From an uncultured Phycisphaerales bacterium (GTDB lineage Bacteria > Planctomycetota > Phycisphaerae > Phycisphaerales > UBA1924), in contig CAIYWI010000092.1 in NCBI GenBank assembly GCA_903929885.1, forward strand, positions 1 to 64,000: DNA of 64,000 nt, read 5' to 3'. Under the pieces are notes generated by a model. That model saw only the letters and a program-made list of their open reading frames with translations, did not search any database and had not been told where the DNA came from. Of this stretch, positions 12,536 to 22,746 are shown one piece after another. Within the stretch, counting starts at the first letter, position 1. Every line of letters begins with the position of its first letter. Position numbers and translations under genes: made by a program.

Positions 12536-13354
12536 TCACGACGCTGCGTGGCAGGCCTCGATGAAGGCCTCGCACGCTCGTTCATCGAGCGGCGCGTTCC
12601 ACACGCCTCCCACCTTGAGCGACGACCCCACGATCACGCCGTGGGCGTGACGCAGCATGGCCTTGACGTTGGCGGGCGTGACGCCCGAACCCACCAGCAC
12701 GGGCAAGGGCCCCGCCTTGCGTGCGGCTTCCACGTCGTCGAGCGATGCGCTGCGGCCCGTCGCGCTGCCCGTGATGACCACGCCGTCGGCGCCGAAGAAC
12801 TCCGCGCCGTGCACCACGTCGGCCAGCGACACGTCCTGCGTGATGGCGTGCGAGGCGTGCTTCTTCTTGATGTCGGCGAAGATGCGGACCCCTTCGGCGC
12901 CGATCTCGCGGCGGTACCGCAGCAACGGCCCCGCCGAGGCTTCCACCATGAGCCCTTCGTCGGCGACGTGCGAGAAGACGAAGTTCTCGCAGCGTACAAA
13001 CCTGGCATCGCAGGCGAGCGCAACGGCCAAGGCGATCCGTTCGCCCCTCGCCAAGACCTGCAGGCCGATGGTCGCATCGGGTGCGGCGTCGCGGACGGCG
13101 AGGGCCGCCGCCGTGATGGCCGCCGTGATTTCCGGGCCATGCGGCCCGGCGACGTACGGGGCGTCGTGCATGTTCTCGATCAGCAGCGACCGAAACCCCG
13201 CCTTGACGAGGGTCTTGGCCTGCGAGGCCGCGTCGGCGGCGATCTGCATGACGGACTTGCGACTGCGGGGCGTGCCCGGCAGCGCCTGCAGGTGCACCAT
13301 CCCGATGACGGCCGGACGGTCGTTGAAACACCAAATCGTCGCGTCGCTCTTCAT
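12536..13354 (-). CDS. BtpA / SgcQ family TIM-barrel protein
   Basis: A protein of 272 residues starting MKSDATIWCF. The BtpA-family pattern is clear: AVIGMVHLQALPGTPR near the N-terminus, then LLIENMHDAPY, VLARGERIALAVALACDARFVRCENF, IFADIKKKHASH, ADGVVITGSATG and LVGSGVTPANVKAMLRHAHG, where the final strands resemble phosphate-binding loops of TIM-barrel enzymes. BtpA is known in cyanobacteria for photosystem I stability and SgcQ in a sugar operon; the reaction is not established, and nothing here is photosynthetic. The frame stays open 70 codons upstream, but a TATACT box 8 bases before this ATG supports a leaderless start here. Divergent from the alpha-mannosidase gene and convergent with pdhC. 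Confidence 0.8.
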   Translation of the reverse strand: MKSDATIWCFNDRPAVIGMVHLQALPGTPRSRKSVMQIAADAASQAKTLVKAGFRSLLIENMHDAPYVAGPHGPEITAAITAAALAVRDAAPDATIGLQVLARGERIALAVALACDARFVRCENFVFSHVADEGLMVEASAGPLLRYRREIGAEGVRIFADIKKKHASHAITQDVSLADVVHGAEFFGADGVVITGSATGRSASLDDVEAARKAGPLPVLVGSGVTPANVKAMLRHAHGVIVGSSLKVGGVWNAPLDERACEAFIEACHAAS

Positions 13355-13362
13355 GATCCGCG

Positions 13363-13368
13363 AGTATA
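13363..13368 (-). promoter_or_regulatory. Candidate -10 of the BtpA-family gene (leaderless)
   Basis: TATACT on the minus strand, 8 bases before the ATG. This places the transcription start at about the start codon. Confidence 0.5.
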
Positions 13369-13392
13369 ACAACCCCGCCGCGACGATCGTCG

Positions 13393-13398
13393 TACCCT
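13393..13398 (+). promoter_or_regulatory. Candidate -10 of the alpha-mannosidase gene (leaderless)
   Basis: TACCCT ending 9 bases before the ATG at 13408. Together with the opposite-facing TATACT box it forms a compact divergent promoter in a 53-base gap. Confidence 0.4.
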
Positions 13399-13407
13399 CA
13401 CCGACGC

Positions 13408-16400
13408 ATGCCCAGCGACTACGAACTGGCGATCTCGCGATACCAGACCTTCCTCCGCGACTGCCTTGAACCGGCCGTCTTCCCGCGATGGGCTCCGCTC
13501 CGCGTGGCGGCTTCCGCCTGCGCCGACCCCAAGGGCGAACCGCCCAAGCCGGCCGAGGCCGCATCGGGAGCGTTCACGCCCGTCGACGTCGGCTGGACCT
13601 GGGGCCCCAAGTGGTCCACGTGCTGGTTCCGCGTCGAGGGCGAGGTGCCCGCCGCCTTCGAGGGCCTGCCGGTGTGCCTCCGCTTCTCCAGCGGCACCGA
13701 AGCGCAGGTCTGGTCGCGTCGAGGCGAGACGTGGGTGCCCGTGCAGGGTCTCGACGTCAACCGCGATGCGTTGCCCATCGCCGATCGTGCCGTGGCGGGG
13801 ACCCGCGTGGAGGCCCTGATTGAAGCCGCGTGCAATCACCCCTTCGGCGTGCTCGGCTTCGAGTGGGATCCGTCGGAAGTGCACGCCCGCTGGAACTCGG
13901 CGACGCCCGGTCGCCTCGAACGCGCCGAAGTGGCGCAACTCGACCCCAAGGCCCGCGAACTCCGTCATCTCTACGCCTTCGCGCTCGGCCTGCTCAAGGA
14001 ACATCCCGAGACGTCGAACCGCGCTCAAGAACTCTTCGGCGCGTTGCGGCGTGCCACCAACGCCGTGATCGCCCGTCCTCGCGTCCTCCCCGCCGACGTG
14101 GCGGCCTTGGGCGTCAAGGGCTCCATGCTCGAACTCGACCCGGCGGAGGTCGAGCAGGCCATCGCCATCCTCGCGGCAAGTCTTTCGCTGCCCGCCGCGG
14201 GCTCCACGACGATTTGCCACGCCACCGGTCACGCGCACATCGACACCGCATGGCTATGGCCCCTGCGAGAGACCAAGCGCAAGTGCCTTCGCTCGTTCAG
14301 CAATCAGTTGCGGCTGATGGAGCAGGTCCCCGAGTACAAGTTCCTGTGCAGCCAGGCGCAGCAGTACGCATGGGTTGAGGAGTCGAGCCCCGACCTCTTC
14401 TCGCAGATCGCCGCCCGCGTGGCGGAGGGACGCTGGGAGCCGGGCGGCGCGATGTGGATCGAGCCCGACGCCAACTGCCCCAGCGGCGAGAGTCTGGTGA
14501 GGCAGATCCAGCACGGCGCTCGCTACTGGCGAGAGAAGTTCGGCGACGCCGCCTCGCAGCACTTCCTGTACCTGCCCGACACCTTCGGCTTTCCCGCGAC
14601 GCTGCCCCAGATCATGGCGCAGGCGGGGCTCACGACCTTCGTGACCAACAAGATGATCTGGAGCCGCAGCAACGTCTTCCCGCACACGACGTTCGCGTGG
14701 CGAGGACTCGACGGCACCGAGGTGCTGGCGCACAACACCCCCGGCCACGACTACAACGCCGTCAATACGCCCAAGGAACTGCACAAGGGCGAAGTGAACC
14801 ACCGAACCCGCACCACCGCGCCGGCGATCTGGCTCCAGCCCTTCGGCTACGGCGACGGCGGCGGCGGCCCCACCGATTGGTCGATCCGATTCGCGCAGCT
14901 CGCCGCCGATTGCGACGGCATGCCCCGCGTGCGACTTTCGACCCCGCGCGACTTCTGCCGCGAGCTGCACGCCCAGCACGAACGCACCAAGGGGACGCCC
15001 GAGGCCTTCCCCACGTGGAGCGGCGAGCTCTACCTCGAAATCCACCGCGGCACGCTGACGTCGCAGGCGTGGATCAAGGCCGCCAACCGCCGCGCCGAGG
15101 AGGATCTTCGCTTTGCCGAACTGCTCGCCTTCGCGGGCCCGGCGGGCACGCCGTCTCCCACCCCCGAAGCACTCGTGAAACTCGACAAGGCGTGGAAGAC
15201 GCTCTTGCTCCAGCAGTTCCACGACATCCTGCCGGGCTCGTCGATTGGCTGGGTGTACGAGGATTCCCGCCGCGACTTCGCCCGCATCGCGAAGGTCACG
15301 GATGCGATGATCGACAAGGGCACGACGGCGTGGCTGTCGGGGCTTTCCACCTCGCAGGCCAAGGAGCCGGTGGGCGTCTTCAACCCCTGCTCCACGCCCT
15401 CGACGGCGGTGATCGAACTTCCTGACGGGGCCTTGGCCTTCGCTCGCAACGTGCCCGCGCTCGGCGTGGCCGTCGTCGATCGGGCCGCCCCGCACGGCGC
15501 GGTGCCGGTGCGGCTCGAGGACCGGCTCGAGACCGACGGCGTGATCGTGATGACCAACGGCGTCGTGCGCGTCGAGATCACCGAGACCGGCGAGATCGTC
15601 TCCCTGCGTCGCGAGGGCGAGGGGGACGAGACGGTGATGCGGGGCGAGAACGGCGAGATAGAGCCCATGAACCAACTGGTGCTCTACGAGGACGTGCCGC
15701 ACATGTGGGACGCGTGGGACATCGATCCCTTCTACGAGCACAAGCCGATGCCGGTGGAGACCCAACCCACGAGCGTCGAGATCGTGAGCGAAGATCCGCT
15801 GCGGTGCGCGGTGCGGATCACGCGGCCCTTGGGAACGGCGTCGACCATCGAGCAGACCATCTCGCTCGACGCGGCCTCGCCCCGCGTCGACATCCACTCC
15901 AAGGTGGAGTGGAAGGAGCATCGCACGCTGCTGCGGGCGCTCTTCCCCACCGCCGTCGTCGCCCAGGAAGCCACGTACGAGGTGCAGTTCGGCGCGGTGC
16001 GCCGCCCGACGCACCGGAGCACGACGTGGGACGCCGCCAAGTTCGAGGTGTGCGGCCACCGCTGGTCGGACCTCTCCGAGCGAGGTCGGGGCGTGGCGAT
16101 CCTCAACGACGGCAAGTACGGCCACTCCTGCCACGATTCGACCCTTGGGCTCTCGCTGCTGCGAGCCCCCAAGCACCCCGACCCCGACGCCGACATCGGC
16201 ACCCATGAGTTCTCGTACGCCATCGTGCCCCACGGGGGCTCGTGGCAGGACGCGGGCATTCCCGCCTTGGCCGAGGCCTTCAACACCCCGCCGGTGGCCT
16301 ACGCCCTCAACGTGGGCGAGGAGGGGCCGCTGGGAACGTCCTGGTCGCCCTGCACCATCGAAGCCGGCGGCGGCGCGGGCGTGCTCGTCTCGGCCCTCAC

Positions 16401-16611
16401 CACCTCGGAGGACGGCAAGGGACGACTCGTGCGGTTCTGGGAATGTCACGGCGGCCGGGGCGAGGTGGTCATCCGCTGGAACATGCCCGCGGGTTGGGCC
16501 CGACGCGTCGACCTGCTGGATCGACCCCTCCCAGGCGACTGTCGGCACGACGGAAGCGTCACGCGACTGCGGGTTCGGCCCTGGGAACTGGTCACGATCC
16601 GCGTGGATTGA
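13408..16611 (+). CDS. Alpha-mannosidase, glycoside hydrolase family 38
   Basis: A large retaining alpha-mannosidase of 1,067 residues, the usual length for GH38. The zinc-site motif GHAHIDTAWLWP lies near residue 271. The catalytic block WIEPDANCPSGES (near 350) contains the Asp nucleophile, and LYLPDTFGFPATLPQIM follows. Later family blocks are LYLEIHRGTLTSQAWIK, the central three-helix segment LLLQQFHDILPGSSIGWVYED and a long C-terminal beta domain with YEVQFGAVRRPTH. There is no signal peptide, so it probably acts on mannosides in the cytoplasm, as bacterial and vacuolar-type relatives do. It is likely monocistronic, with a leaderless-type promoter. No mannan-uptake genes sit beside it. 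Confidence 0.95.
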   Translation: MPSDYELAISRYQTFLRDCLEPAVFPRWAPLRVAASACADPKGEPPKPAEAASGAFTPVDVGWTWGPKWSTCWFRVEGEVPAAFEGLPVCLRFSSGTEAQVWSRRGETWVPVQGLDVNRDALPIADRAVAGTRVEALIEAACNHPFGVLGFEWDPSEVHARWNSATPGRLERAEVAQLDPKARELRHLYAFALGLLKEHPETSNRAQELFGALRRATNAVIARPRVLPADVAALGVKGSMLELDPAEVEQAIAILAASLSLPAAGSTTICHATGHAHIDTAWLWPLRETKRKCLRSFSNQLRLMEQVPEYKFLCSQAQQYAWVEESSPDLFSQIAARVAEGRWEPGGAMWIEPDANCPSGESLVRQIQHGARYWREKFGDAASQHFLYLPDTFGFPATLPQIMAQAGLTTFVTNKMIWSRSNVFPHTTFAWRGLDGTEVLAHNTPGHDYNAVNTPKELHKGEVNHRTRTTAPAIWLQPFGYGDGGGGPTDWSIRFAQLAADCDGMPRVRLSTPRDFCRELHAQHERTKGTPEAFPTWSGELYLEIHRGTLTSQAWIKAANRRAEEDLRFAELLAFAGPAGTPSPTPEALVKLDKAWKTLLLQQFHDILPGSSIGWVYEDSRRDFARIAKVTDAMIDKGTTAWLSGLSTSQAKEPVGVFNPCSTPSTAVIELPDGALAFARNVPALGVAVVDRAAPHGAVPVRLEDRLETDGVIVMTNGVVRVEITETGEIVSLRREGEGDETVMRGENGEIEPMNQLVLYEDVPHMWDAWDIDPFYEHKPMPVETQPTSVEIVSEDPLRCAVRITRPLGTASTIEQTISLDAASPRVDIHSKVEWKEHRTLLRALFPTAVVAQEATYEVQFGAVRRPTHRSTTWDAAKFEVCGHRWSDLSERGRGVAILNDGKYGHSCHDSTLGLSLLRAPKHPDPDADIGTHEFSYAIVPHGGSWQDAGIPALAEAFNTPPVAYALNVGEEGPLGTSWSPCTIEAGGGAGVLVSALTTSEDGKGRLVRFWECHGGRGEVVIRWNMPAGWARRVDLLDRPLPGDCRHDGSVTRLRVRPWELVTIRVD

Positions 16612-16652
16612 GCGGCCTTTCCGCGAGGCCCCCTGCGGGTCCCCCGCGGGCT

Positions 16653-16658
16653 TATACT
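16653..16658 (+). promoter_or_regulatory. Candidate -10 of the HEAT-repeat lipoprotein gene (leaderless)
   Basis: TATACT ending 7 bases before the ATG at 16666. It follows two GC-rich hairpin-like stretches in the short gap after the mannosidase gene. Confidence 0.5.
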
Positions 16659-16665
16659 CGGCTCC

Positions 16666-17466
16666 ATGCAGGACGCACGCGTTCGCCTCACGCTTCTGGC
16701 TGTCGCCTCGCTGCTCTTGGCCTGCGGCGGCTGCCAGTTCGCCGACATGAAGCCCGGTGCCAAGAGCATCCTCGAGGTCTTCAAGCAGCCCACGCCCGCC
16801 GAAGCCGCGGCGTGGTCGATCGACCCCTACGACCCCGACAAGCGCTACCAGGGCACGCTCCTGCTCGCCAACGCCCCCTTCGCCAACGAACCGGTGTACA
16901 TCAAGGTCTTCACCGACAACAGCCGCGACGTCGACCCCGGCGTGCGTGCGGCGGCCATCCGAGGCATCGCCAACCACGGCAGCCCCGATCTGGTCCCGCT
17001 GCTGGTGGAGCACATGAAGGACGCCGACGTCTCGGTGCGGATCGAGGCCGCACGCGGCCTGCAGCGTCTGCACAACCCTGTCGCCGTGCCCGCCCTGATC
17101 GACGCGATCGACGAGTCGAAGGAACCCGAGGTGCAGGTGCGGGCGCAAGCCGCCGAGGCCTTGGGGCAATACGCCCAGACCCGCGTGGTCGATGTGTTGA
17201 TCGAGGCCCTCGACGACGCCAACCTCTCGATGAACCAGGCGACCCTCTCGTCGCTTCGCACGCTGACGGGACAGGACTTCGGCTTCGACCGCGCGGCGTG
17301 GGCGGCGTGGAACACGAGCACAAAGGACACGTTTGCTGCTCGCAGCGTGTACATGTATCCTGTCTTCAGCCGCGACAAGGACTGGTACGAATACCTCCCC
17401 TTCGTGTCCGGCCCGCCGAACGAAACCGCCAGCACGCCCGCCGGTCTCCAGCCCACCGCCCAGTGA
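16666..17466 (+). CDS. HEAT-repeat lipoprotein
   Basis: A protein of 266 residues with a short basic start, a hydrophobic signal core and a lipobox-like end (LLLAC, Cys 20; Cys 23 is a second candidate), suggesting a lipid-anchored envelope protein. Residues about 85-205 form HEAT or PBS-lyase-type helical repeats, with units such as VRAAAIRGIANHGSPDLVPLL, VRIEAARGLQRLHNPVAVPAL and VRAQAAEALGQYAQTRVVDVL. These build a scaffold for protein-protein contacts. The C-terminus is aromatic and proline-rich with no known domain. Neighbours give no clue to a partner. The start is supported by the TATACT box 7 bases upstream. Confidence 0.75.
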   Translation: MQDARVRLTLLAVASLLLACGGCQFADMKPGAKSILEVFKQPTPAEAAAWSIDPYDPDKRYQGTLLLANAPFANEPVYIKVFTDNSRDVDPGVRAAAIRGIANHGSPDLVPLLVEHMKDADVSVRIEAARGLQRLHNPVAVPALIDAIDESKEPEVQVRAQAAEALGQYAQTRVVDVLIEALDDANLSMNQATLSSLRTLTGQDFGFDRAAWAAWNTSTKDTFAARSVYMYPVFSRDKDWYEYLPFVSGPPNETASTPAGLQPTAQ

Positions 17467-17576
17467 GGCGGTTTCACGCCCGCACGGTCGCCGGCCCGCC
17501 CCGTGTCGGGGAGGGTGACGAGGCTGCCGCCGGGGGTGGATCAACGCGGCCCAAGCGGCGGTGAATCCCCGGCCGA

Positions 17577-17582
17577 TACCAC
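17577..17582 (+). promoter_or_regulatory. Candidate -10 of the MDR-family gene (leaderless, weak)
   Basis: TACCAC ending 8 bases before ATG 17591. It is weaker than the other boxes because its last base departs from the consensus T. Confidence 0.3.
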
Positions 17583-17590
17583 TGGTTGGC

Positions 17591-18616
17591 ATGGCCGTCG
17601 AGCTAGGACACCTTGAATCGCTGCGCTTCCGAGGCACGAGCGCGGAGGTGACGCCTGTCGCCCCGCCGCCGCCACCGGGGCCCGGCGAGGTGCTGCTCCG
17701 ACCGACACACCTCGTGCTCGGCTCGCTCGACAGGCGGATCCTCCGCGGCGAGGTGCCCTTCGCCGGCACGCTGGGTCGAGACGGACTCTTCATCGTGCAT
17801 GATGCCGGTCCGGGTGTCGACGCGTCGCTCATCGGCAAGCGCGTCGTGATCGAGGCCTTCGTGTCGTGCATGTCATGCGACGTGTGCCGGGGCGGACTCC
17901 GCCACTTGTGTCTTGCTCGCACCGCCCACGGACTGCTTCGCGTCGACGGTCTGGGCTCCACGCTCGCCCTTGCGAAGGCGACAAGCCTCGTCGAGGTGCC
18001 CGCGACGCTCGGCACCGACCAGGCGCTGGTCGCGCAGTCGCTCGCCGGTGCGTTGCATGCGGTTCGAACCGCGTCGCTGGATTCCCGCGGCTTCGTGACG
18101 ATTCTGGGCGACGGGCTCATCGCCCTGCTCGCGGCACAGGTCGCCGCGACGATCAACCCGACGGTGCGCGTCCTCGGCCGCCATCCGGACCGCTTCACGC
18201 TGTGCGAGCGTCTGGGAATCAAGCATCGACACGTGGTCGAGGTCGGACGCCGCCACGATCAGGCCGTCGTGCTTGACTGCACGGGCGACGGATCGACCGA
18301 CGACCTCCTGCTGGCGGCCGATCTCGCCACCCCCAAGGCCCGCATCGTCGTCAAGGCGCCGCCGGTTCGACTGCCGCTGGCCTCCTCGCGTGGGCGAGCC
18401 GATGCGCTGGCGGCCTTCGCATCGCTCGAGGCCTCGATTCACGGGGCGGGGGCCGGCATGGTGCGCGACGCGATCAACTTCATGCTGCGGACACGCGTGA
18501 ACACCGACGTGGTCTTGACGCGAAGGTTCCCGTGGGATCGGTGCATGGATGCCCTCGACGCGTTGCACGATCGCCGATCGCTCGCCGTGGTGATCGAACT
18601 CCCGCGGGCGGCATGA
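17591..18616 (+). CDS. Zinc-type alcohol dehydrogenase-like oxidoreductase (MDR superfamily)
   Basis: A protein of 341 residues with the two-domain medium-chain dehydrogenase fold. Residues about 80-110 carry the structural-zinc lobe, CMSCDVCRGGLRHLC, with four cysteines spaced as in zinc alcohol dehydrogenases. A nucleotide-binding strand with a degenerate glycine motif (ILGDGLIALLAAQVA) follows near residue 170, and later VVLDCTGDGSTDDLLLAADL. The usual catalytic-zinc GHE motif near residue 60 is not evident (LGRDGLFIVHDAG stands in that region), so the catalytic zinc may be absent and the substrate is unknown. ATG 17591 was chosen over GTG 17561 because of the -10-like box 8 bases upstream. 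ispD follows 25 bp downstream but has its own promoter-like box. Confidence 0.75.
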   Translation: MAVELGHLESLRFRGTSAEVTPVAPPPPPGPGEVLLRPTHLVLGSLDRRILRGEVPFAGTLGRDGLFIVHDAGPGVDASLIGKRVVIEAFVSCMSCDVCRGGLRHLCLARTAHGLLRVDGLGSTLALAKATSLVEVPATLGTDQALVAQSLAGALHAVRTASLDSRGFVTILGDGLIALLAAQVAATINPTVRVLGRHPDRFTLCERLGIKHRHVVEVGRRHDQAVVLDCTGDGSTDDLLLAADLATPKARIVVKAPPVRLPLASSRGRADALAAFASLEASIHGAGAGMVRDAINFMLRTRVNTDVVLTRRFPWDRCMDALDALHDRRSLAVVIELPRAA

Positions 18617-18629
18617 CGTTCGCCGCTGC

Positions 18630-18635
18630 TACCCT
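18630..18635 (+). promoter_or_regulatory. Candidate -10 of ispD (leaderless)
   Basis: TACCCT ending 6 bases before the ATG at 18642. Confidence 0.4.
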
Positions 18636-18641
18636 TGCCCC

Positions 18642-19430
18642 ATGCGCATCGCGGTGATTCTCCCCGCGGCGGGCTCCTCCCGCCGCTTCGGCCAGGGCCT
18701 TCGCTCCAAGCTCGACGAGGACATGGGCGGCAAGCCCGTCCTGCAACGCACCGTCGAGGCCTTCACCAAGCACGACAAGGTCTCGAGCATCATCGTCGCC
18801 GGCCCCGCCGACGACGAGTCGCTCGCCGAGTTCCGCCTGCGACACGGCGATCGTCTCGCCCTGCTCGGCGCGTCGCTGGTGAAGGGGGGCGTGACGCACC
18901 GCTACGAGACCGTCCGCAACGCGCTCGAACACGCCAAGGACTGCACCCACGTCGCCGTGCACGATGCCGCACGGCCGTGCGTCTCGCAGGAACTGCTCGA
19001 CCGCCTCTTCGACGCGGCGGAACAGCACGACGCCGTGATCCCGGTGCTGCCCGTGCCCGACACGATCAAGCGCGTCCGCGACACCGGCGAGCGTCTGGGC
19101 AAGGCCGACGCCATCGCGTCGATTCTCGGTGTCGACGAGAGCCAACTCCCGCCGCTGCGCGAGGTCGTCGAGACGGTGGACCGCGCCGGGCTCTTCCTCG
19201 TGCAGACCCCGCAGGTCTTCTCGCTCGACACCATCCGTGCGGCGTATGCCCAGGCGGACCTCACCAGCACCGACGACGCCTCGCTCGTGGAGCGACTCGG
19301 GCGGCGAGTGGTGGCGGTCGAGGGCGACCCTCGGAACATCAAGATCACATGGCCGTCGGACGCGGACCTCGCGAGGGCGATGATGGGTTGGAAGTCGCCC
19401 GAGGGTCGGGCATCGCACAAGAAGTTCTGA
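18642..19430 (+). CDS. ispD: 2-C-methyl-D-erythritol 4-phosphate cytidylyltransferase
   Basis: IspD couples MEP to CTP, giving CDP-ME, the third step of the non-mevalonate isoprenoid pathway. The 262-residue product begins with the nucleotide-binding signature ILPAAGSSRRFG and a catalytic Lys in SKLDEDMGGKPVL. It continues with THVAVHDAARPCVSQELLDRL and PVPDTIKR, and near the end LVQTPQVFSLDTIRAAY, TDDASLVERLG and the terminal GDPRNIKITWPSD. It is longer than E. coli IspD (236 residues), with an extra stretch after the KRVRDTGE segment. No other MEP-pathway gene is in the window. It ends 9 bases before the convergent ABC-F gene. Confidence 0.96.
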   Translation: MRIAVILPAAGSSRRFGQGLRSKLDEDMGGKPVLQRTVEAFTKHDKVSSIIVAGPADDESLAEFRLRHGDRLALLGASLVKGGVTHRYETVRNALEHAKDCTHVAVHDAARPCVSQELLDRLFDAAEQHDAVIPVLPVPDTIKRVRDTGERLGKADAIASILGVDESQLPPLREVVETVDRAGLFLVQTPQVFSLDTIRAAYAQADLTSTDDASLVERLGRRVVAVEGDPRNIKITWPSDADLARAMMGWKSPEGRASHKKF

Positions 19431-19439
19431 CCGCGCCGC

Positions 19440-21326
<1,887 letters not shown>

Positions 21327-21334
21327 GGGGGTCA

Positions 21335-21340
21335 AGTATT
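21335..21340 (-). promoter_or_regulatory. Candidate -10 of the Uup-type gene (leaderless)
   Basis: AATACT on the minus strand, 8 bases before ATG 21326. It is half of a divergent pair with the box at 21374. Confidence 0.4.
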
Positions 21341-21373
21341 GCACGCCCGCCGGGGTCTTTCAGGGGCGGGCCC

Positions 21374-21379
21374 TACCAT
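21374..21379 (+). promoter_or_regulatory. Candidate -10 of the DUF1015 gene (leaderless)
   Basis: TACCAT ending 8 bases before ATG 21388. Confidence 0.4.
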
Positions 21380-21387
21380 CGTGCCCG

Positions 21388-22734
21388 ATGGCCACCGTGC
21401 ACCCCTTCCGAGCGATCCAGTACCATGGCGGCCGAGGCGATGTCAGCACGCTGGTCGCCCCCCCCTACGACGTGCTCGACGAAGCCGCCAAGCAGGCCTT
21501 GCTCGCCCGCGACCCCGCCAACGTCGTCGCCGTCGACCTCCCCCACACGCCCCCCAAGACCCTCGGCCCCGCCGCCTCGTACGAAACGGCCGCCGCGACG
21601 CTCTGCCACTGGCTTTCGAACGGAACCCTCACCCGGTCCGACGCCCCCGCGATGTTCGCCTATCGCCAGACTACCCGCGGGCCCGGTGGCGGCACGTCGG
21701 TCCGCTGCGGCATGGCCGCGTGCGTCGAGGCCCTCCCTTTCGGCCCTCGCCCCGGCGGAGGCATCCTGCCCCACGAGGAGACCTTCAGCGGCCCCAAGGA
21801 AGACCGTCTGGCCCTCATGAAGGCCACCGCCACGCAACTCTCGCCCATCTTCGGTCTCCACGCCGACGAGTCGGGCGAGGCCACCCGCATCATCCGCGCC
21901 GTCATCGCCGCTCGACCGGCCGACCTCCGGGCCGACATGGGCGACGGCGTGCTGCACGAGGTGTGGCGAGTCGACGACGTCCCCACCATCAACGCCTACC
22001 GGCGGGCCCTGGAAGGCCAGGACATCTTCATCGCCGACGGCCACCACCGCTACACCACGGGCCTCACCTACCTCGCGTGGCTCGAATCACGTGGCCCGGT
22101 GCCCGCCGACCACCCCGCTCGCCAGAGCATGATGGTGCTCGTGGGCATGTCCGATCCGGGCCTCGTGATCTGGCCGACGCACCGCGTGCTCGGCGGGATG
22201 CGCGACTACTCCCTCGACGCGCTCGTGACTGCCTGCGAGGGTCACCTGCGACTCGAACCCTTCGTGGGTGAGCTTGCCTCCCTGGAGCGAGCCCTCGAGG
22301 CTCGAGCCGACCTGGGGCCGATGCGTCTTGCCCTCCACGACGCGGCGACGCGCCGCTCGATGCTCGCGGCGCCTGCCCAGAACGATCCGCTCGCCGCTCG
22401 GTTCGCCGACAAGCCCCGCGCATGGCGCGAGTTGGTCGTGGCCTTCATCCAGTACGTGCTGGTCGAGAAGATCGCCCAGCCGCGGCTCAACCGCGACCAG
22501 CCCGTGACATGGGCCTTCCCTCACACCATCGAGGAAGTCGAGCGGATCATCGCCGGCTCCGAAACGGGCGCAGGCGGCGGCAAGGGCTTTGCGCAGCTCG
22601 CGGTCATCGTCCGGCCCACGCCTCTCGAGGCCGTCCGCGACGTCAGCCGTGCAGGACAGGTGATGCCCCAGAAGAGCACCTTCTTCTTCCCCAAGCTCGC
22701 CACCGGACTGTTCATGCACGCCCTTCACACCTGA
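21388..22734 (+). CDS. DUF1015 family protein
   Basis: A conserved protein of unknown function, 448 residues, about the usual DUF1015 length. Family blocks include HPFRAIQYHGG at the N-terminus, VAPPYDVLDEAAKQALLARDPANVV, GILPHEETFSGPKEDRL, SPIFGLHAD, the strongly conserved IADGHHRYTTGLTYL near residue 213 and the C-terminal KSTFFFPKLATGLFMH. The His-rich ADGHHRY block suggests an enzymatic or metal-binding site, but no reaction is established to my knowledge. The frame is open further upstream, overlapping the divergent ABC-F gene, but ATG 21388 fits the family start and the -10-like box. The RNase HII-like gene follows 12 bp downstream, so an operon running through ribD is likely. Confidence 0.88.
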   Translation: MATVHPFRAIQYHGGRGDVSTLVAPPYDVLDEAAKQALLARDPANVVAVDLPHTPPKTLGPAASYETAAATLCHWLSNGTLTRSDAPAMFAYRQTTRGPGGGTSVRCGMAACVEALPFGPRPGGGILPHEETFSGPKEDRLALMKATATQLSPIFGLHADESGEATRIIRAVIAARPADLRADMGDGVLHEVWRVDDVPTINAYRRALEGQDIFIADGHHRYTTGLTYLAWLESRGPVPADHPARQSMMVLVGMSDPGLVIWPTHRVLGGMRDYSLDALVTACEGHLRLEPFVGELASLERALEARADLGPMRLALHDAATRRSMLAAPAQNDPLAARFADKPRAWRELVVAFIQYVLVEKIAQPRLNRDQPVTWAFPHTIEEVERIIAGSETGAGGGKGFAQLAVIVRPTPLEAVRDVSRAGQVMPQKSTFFFPKLATGLFMHALHT

Positions 22735-22746
22735 GGCCCTCCACCC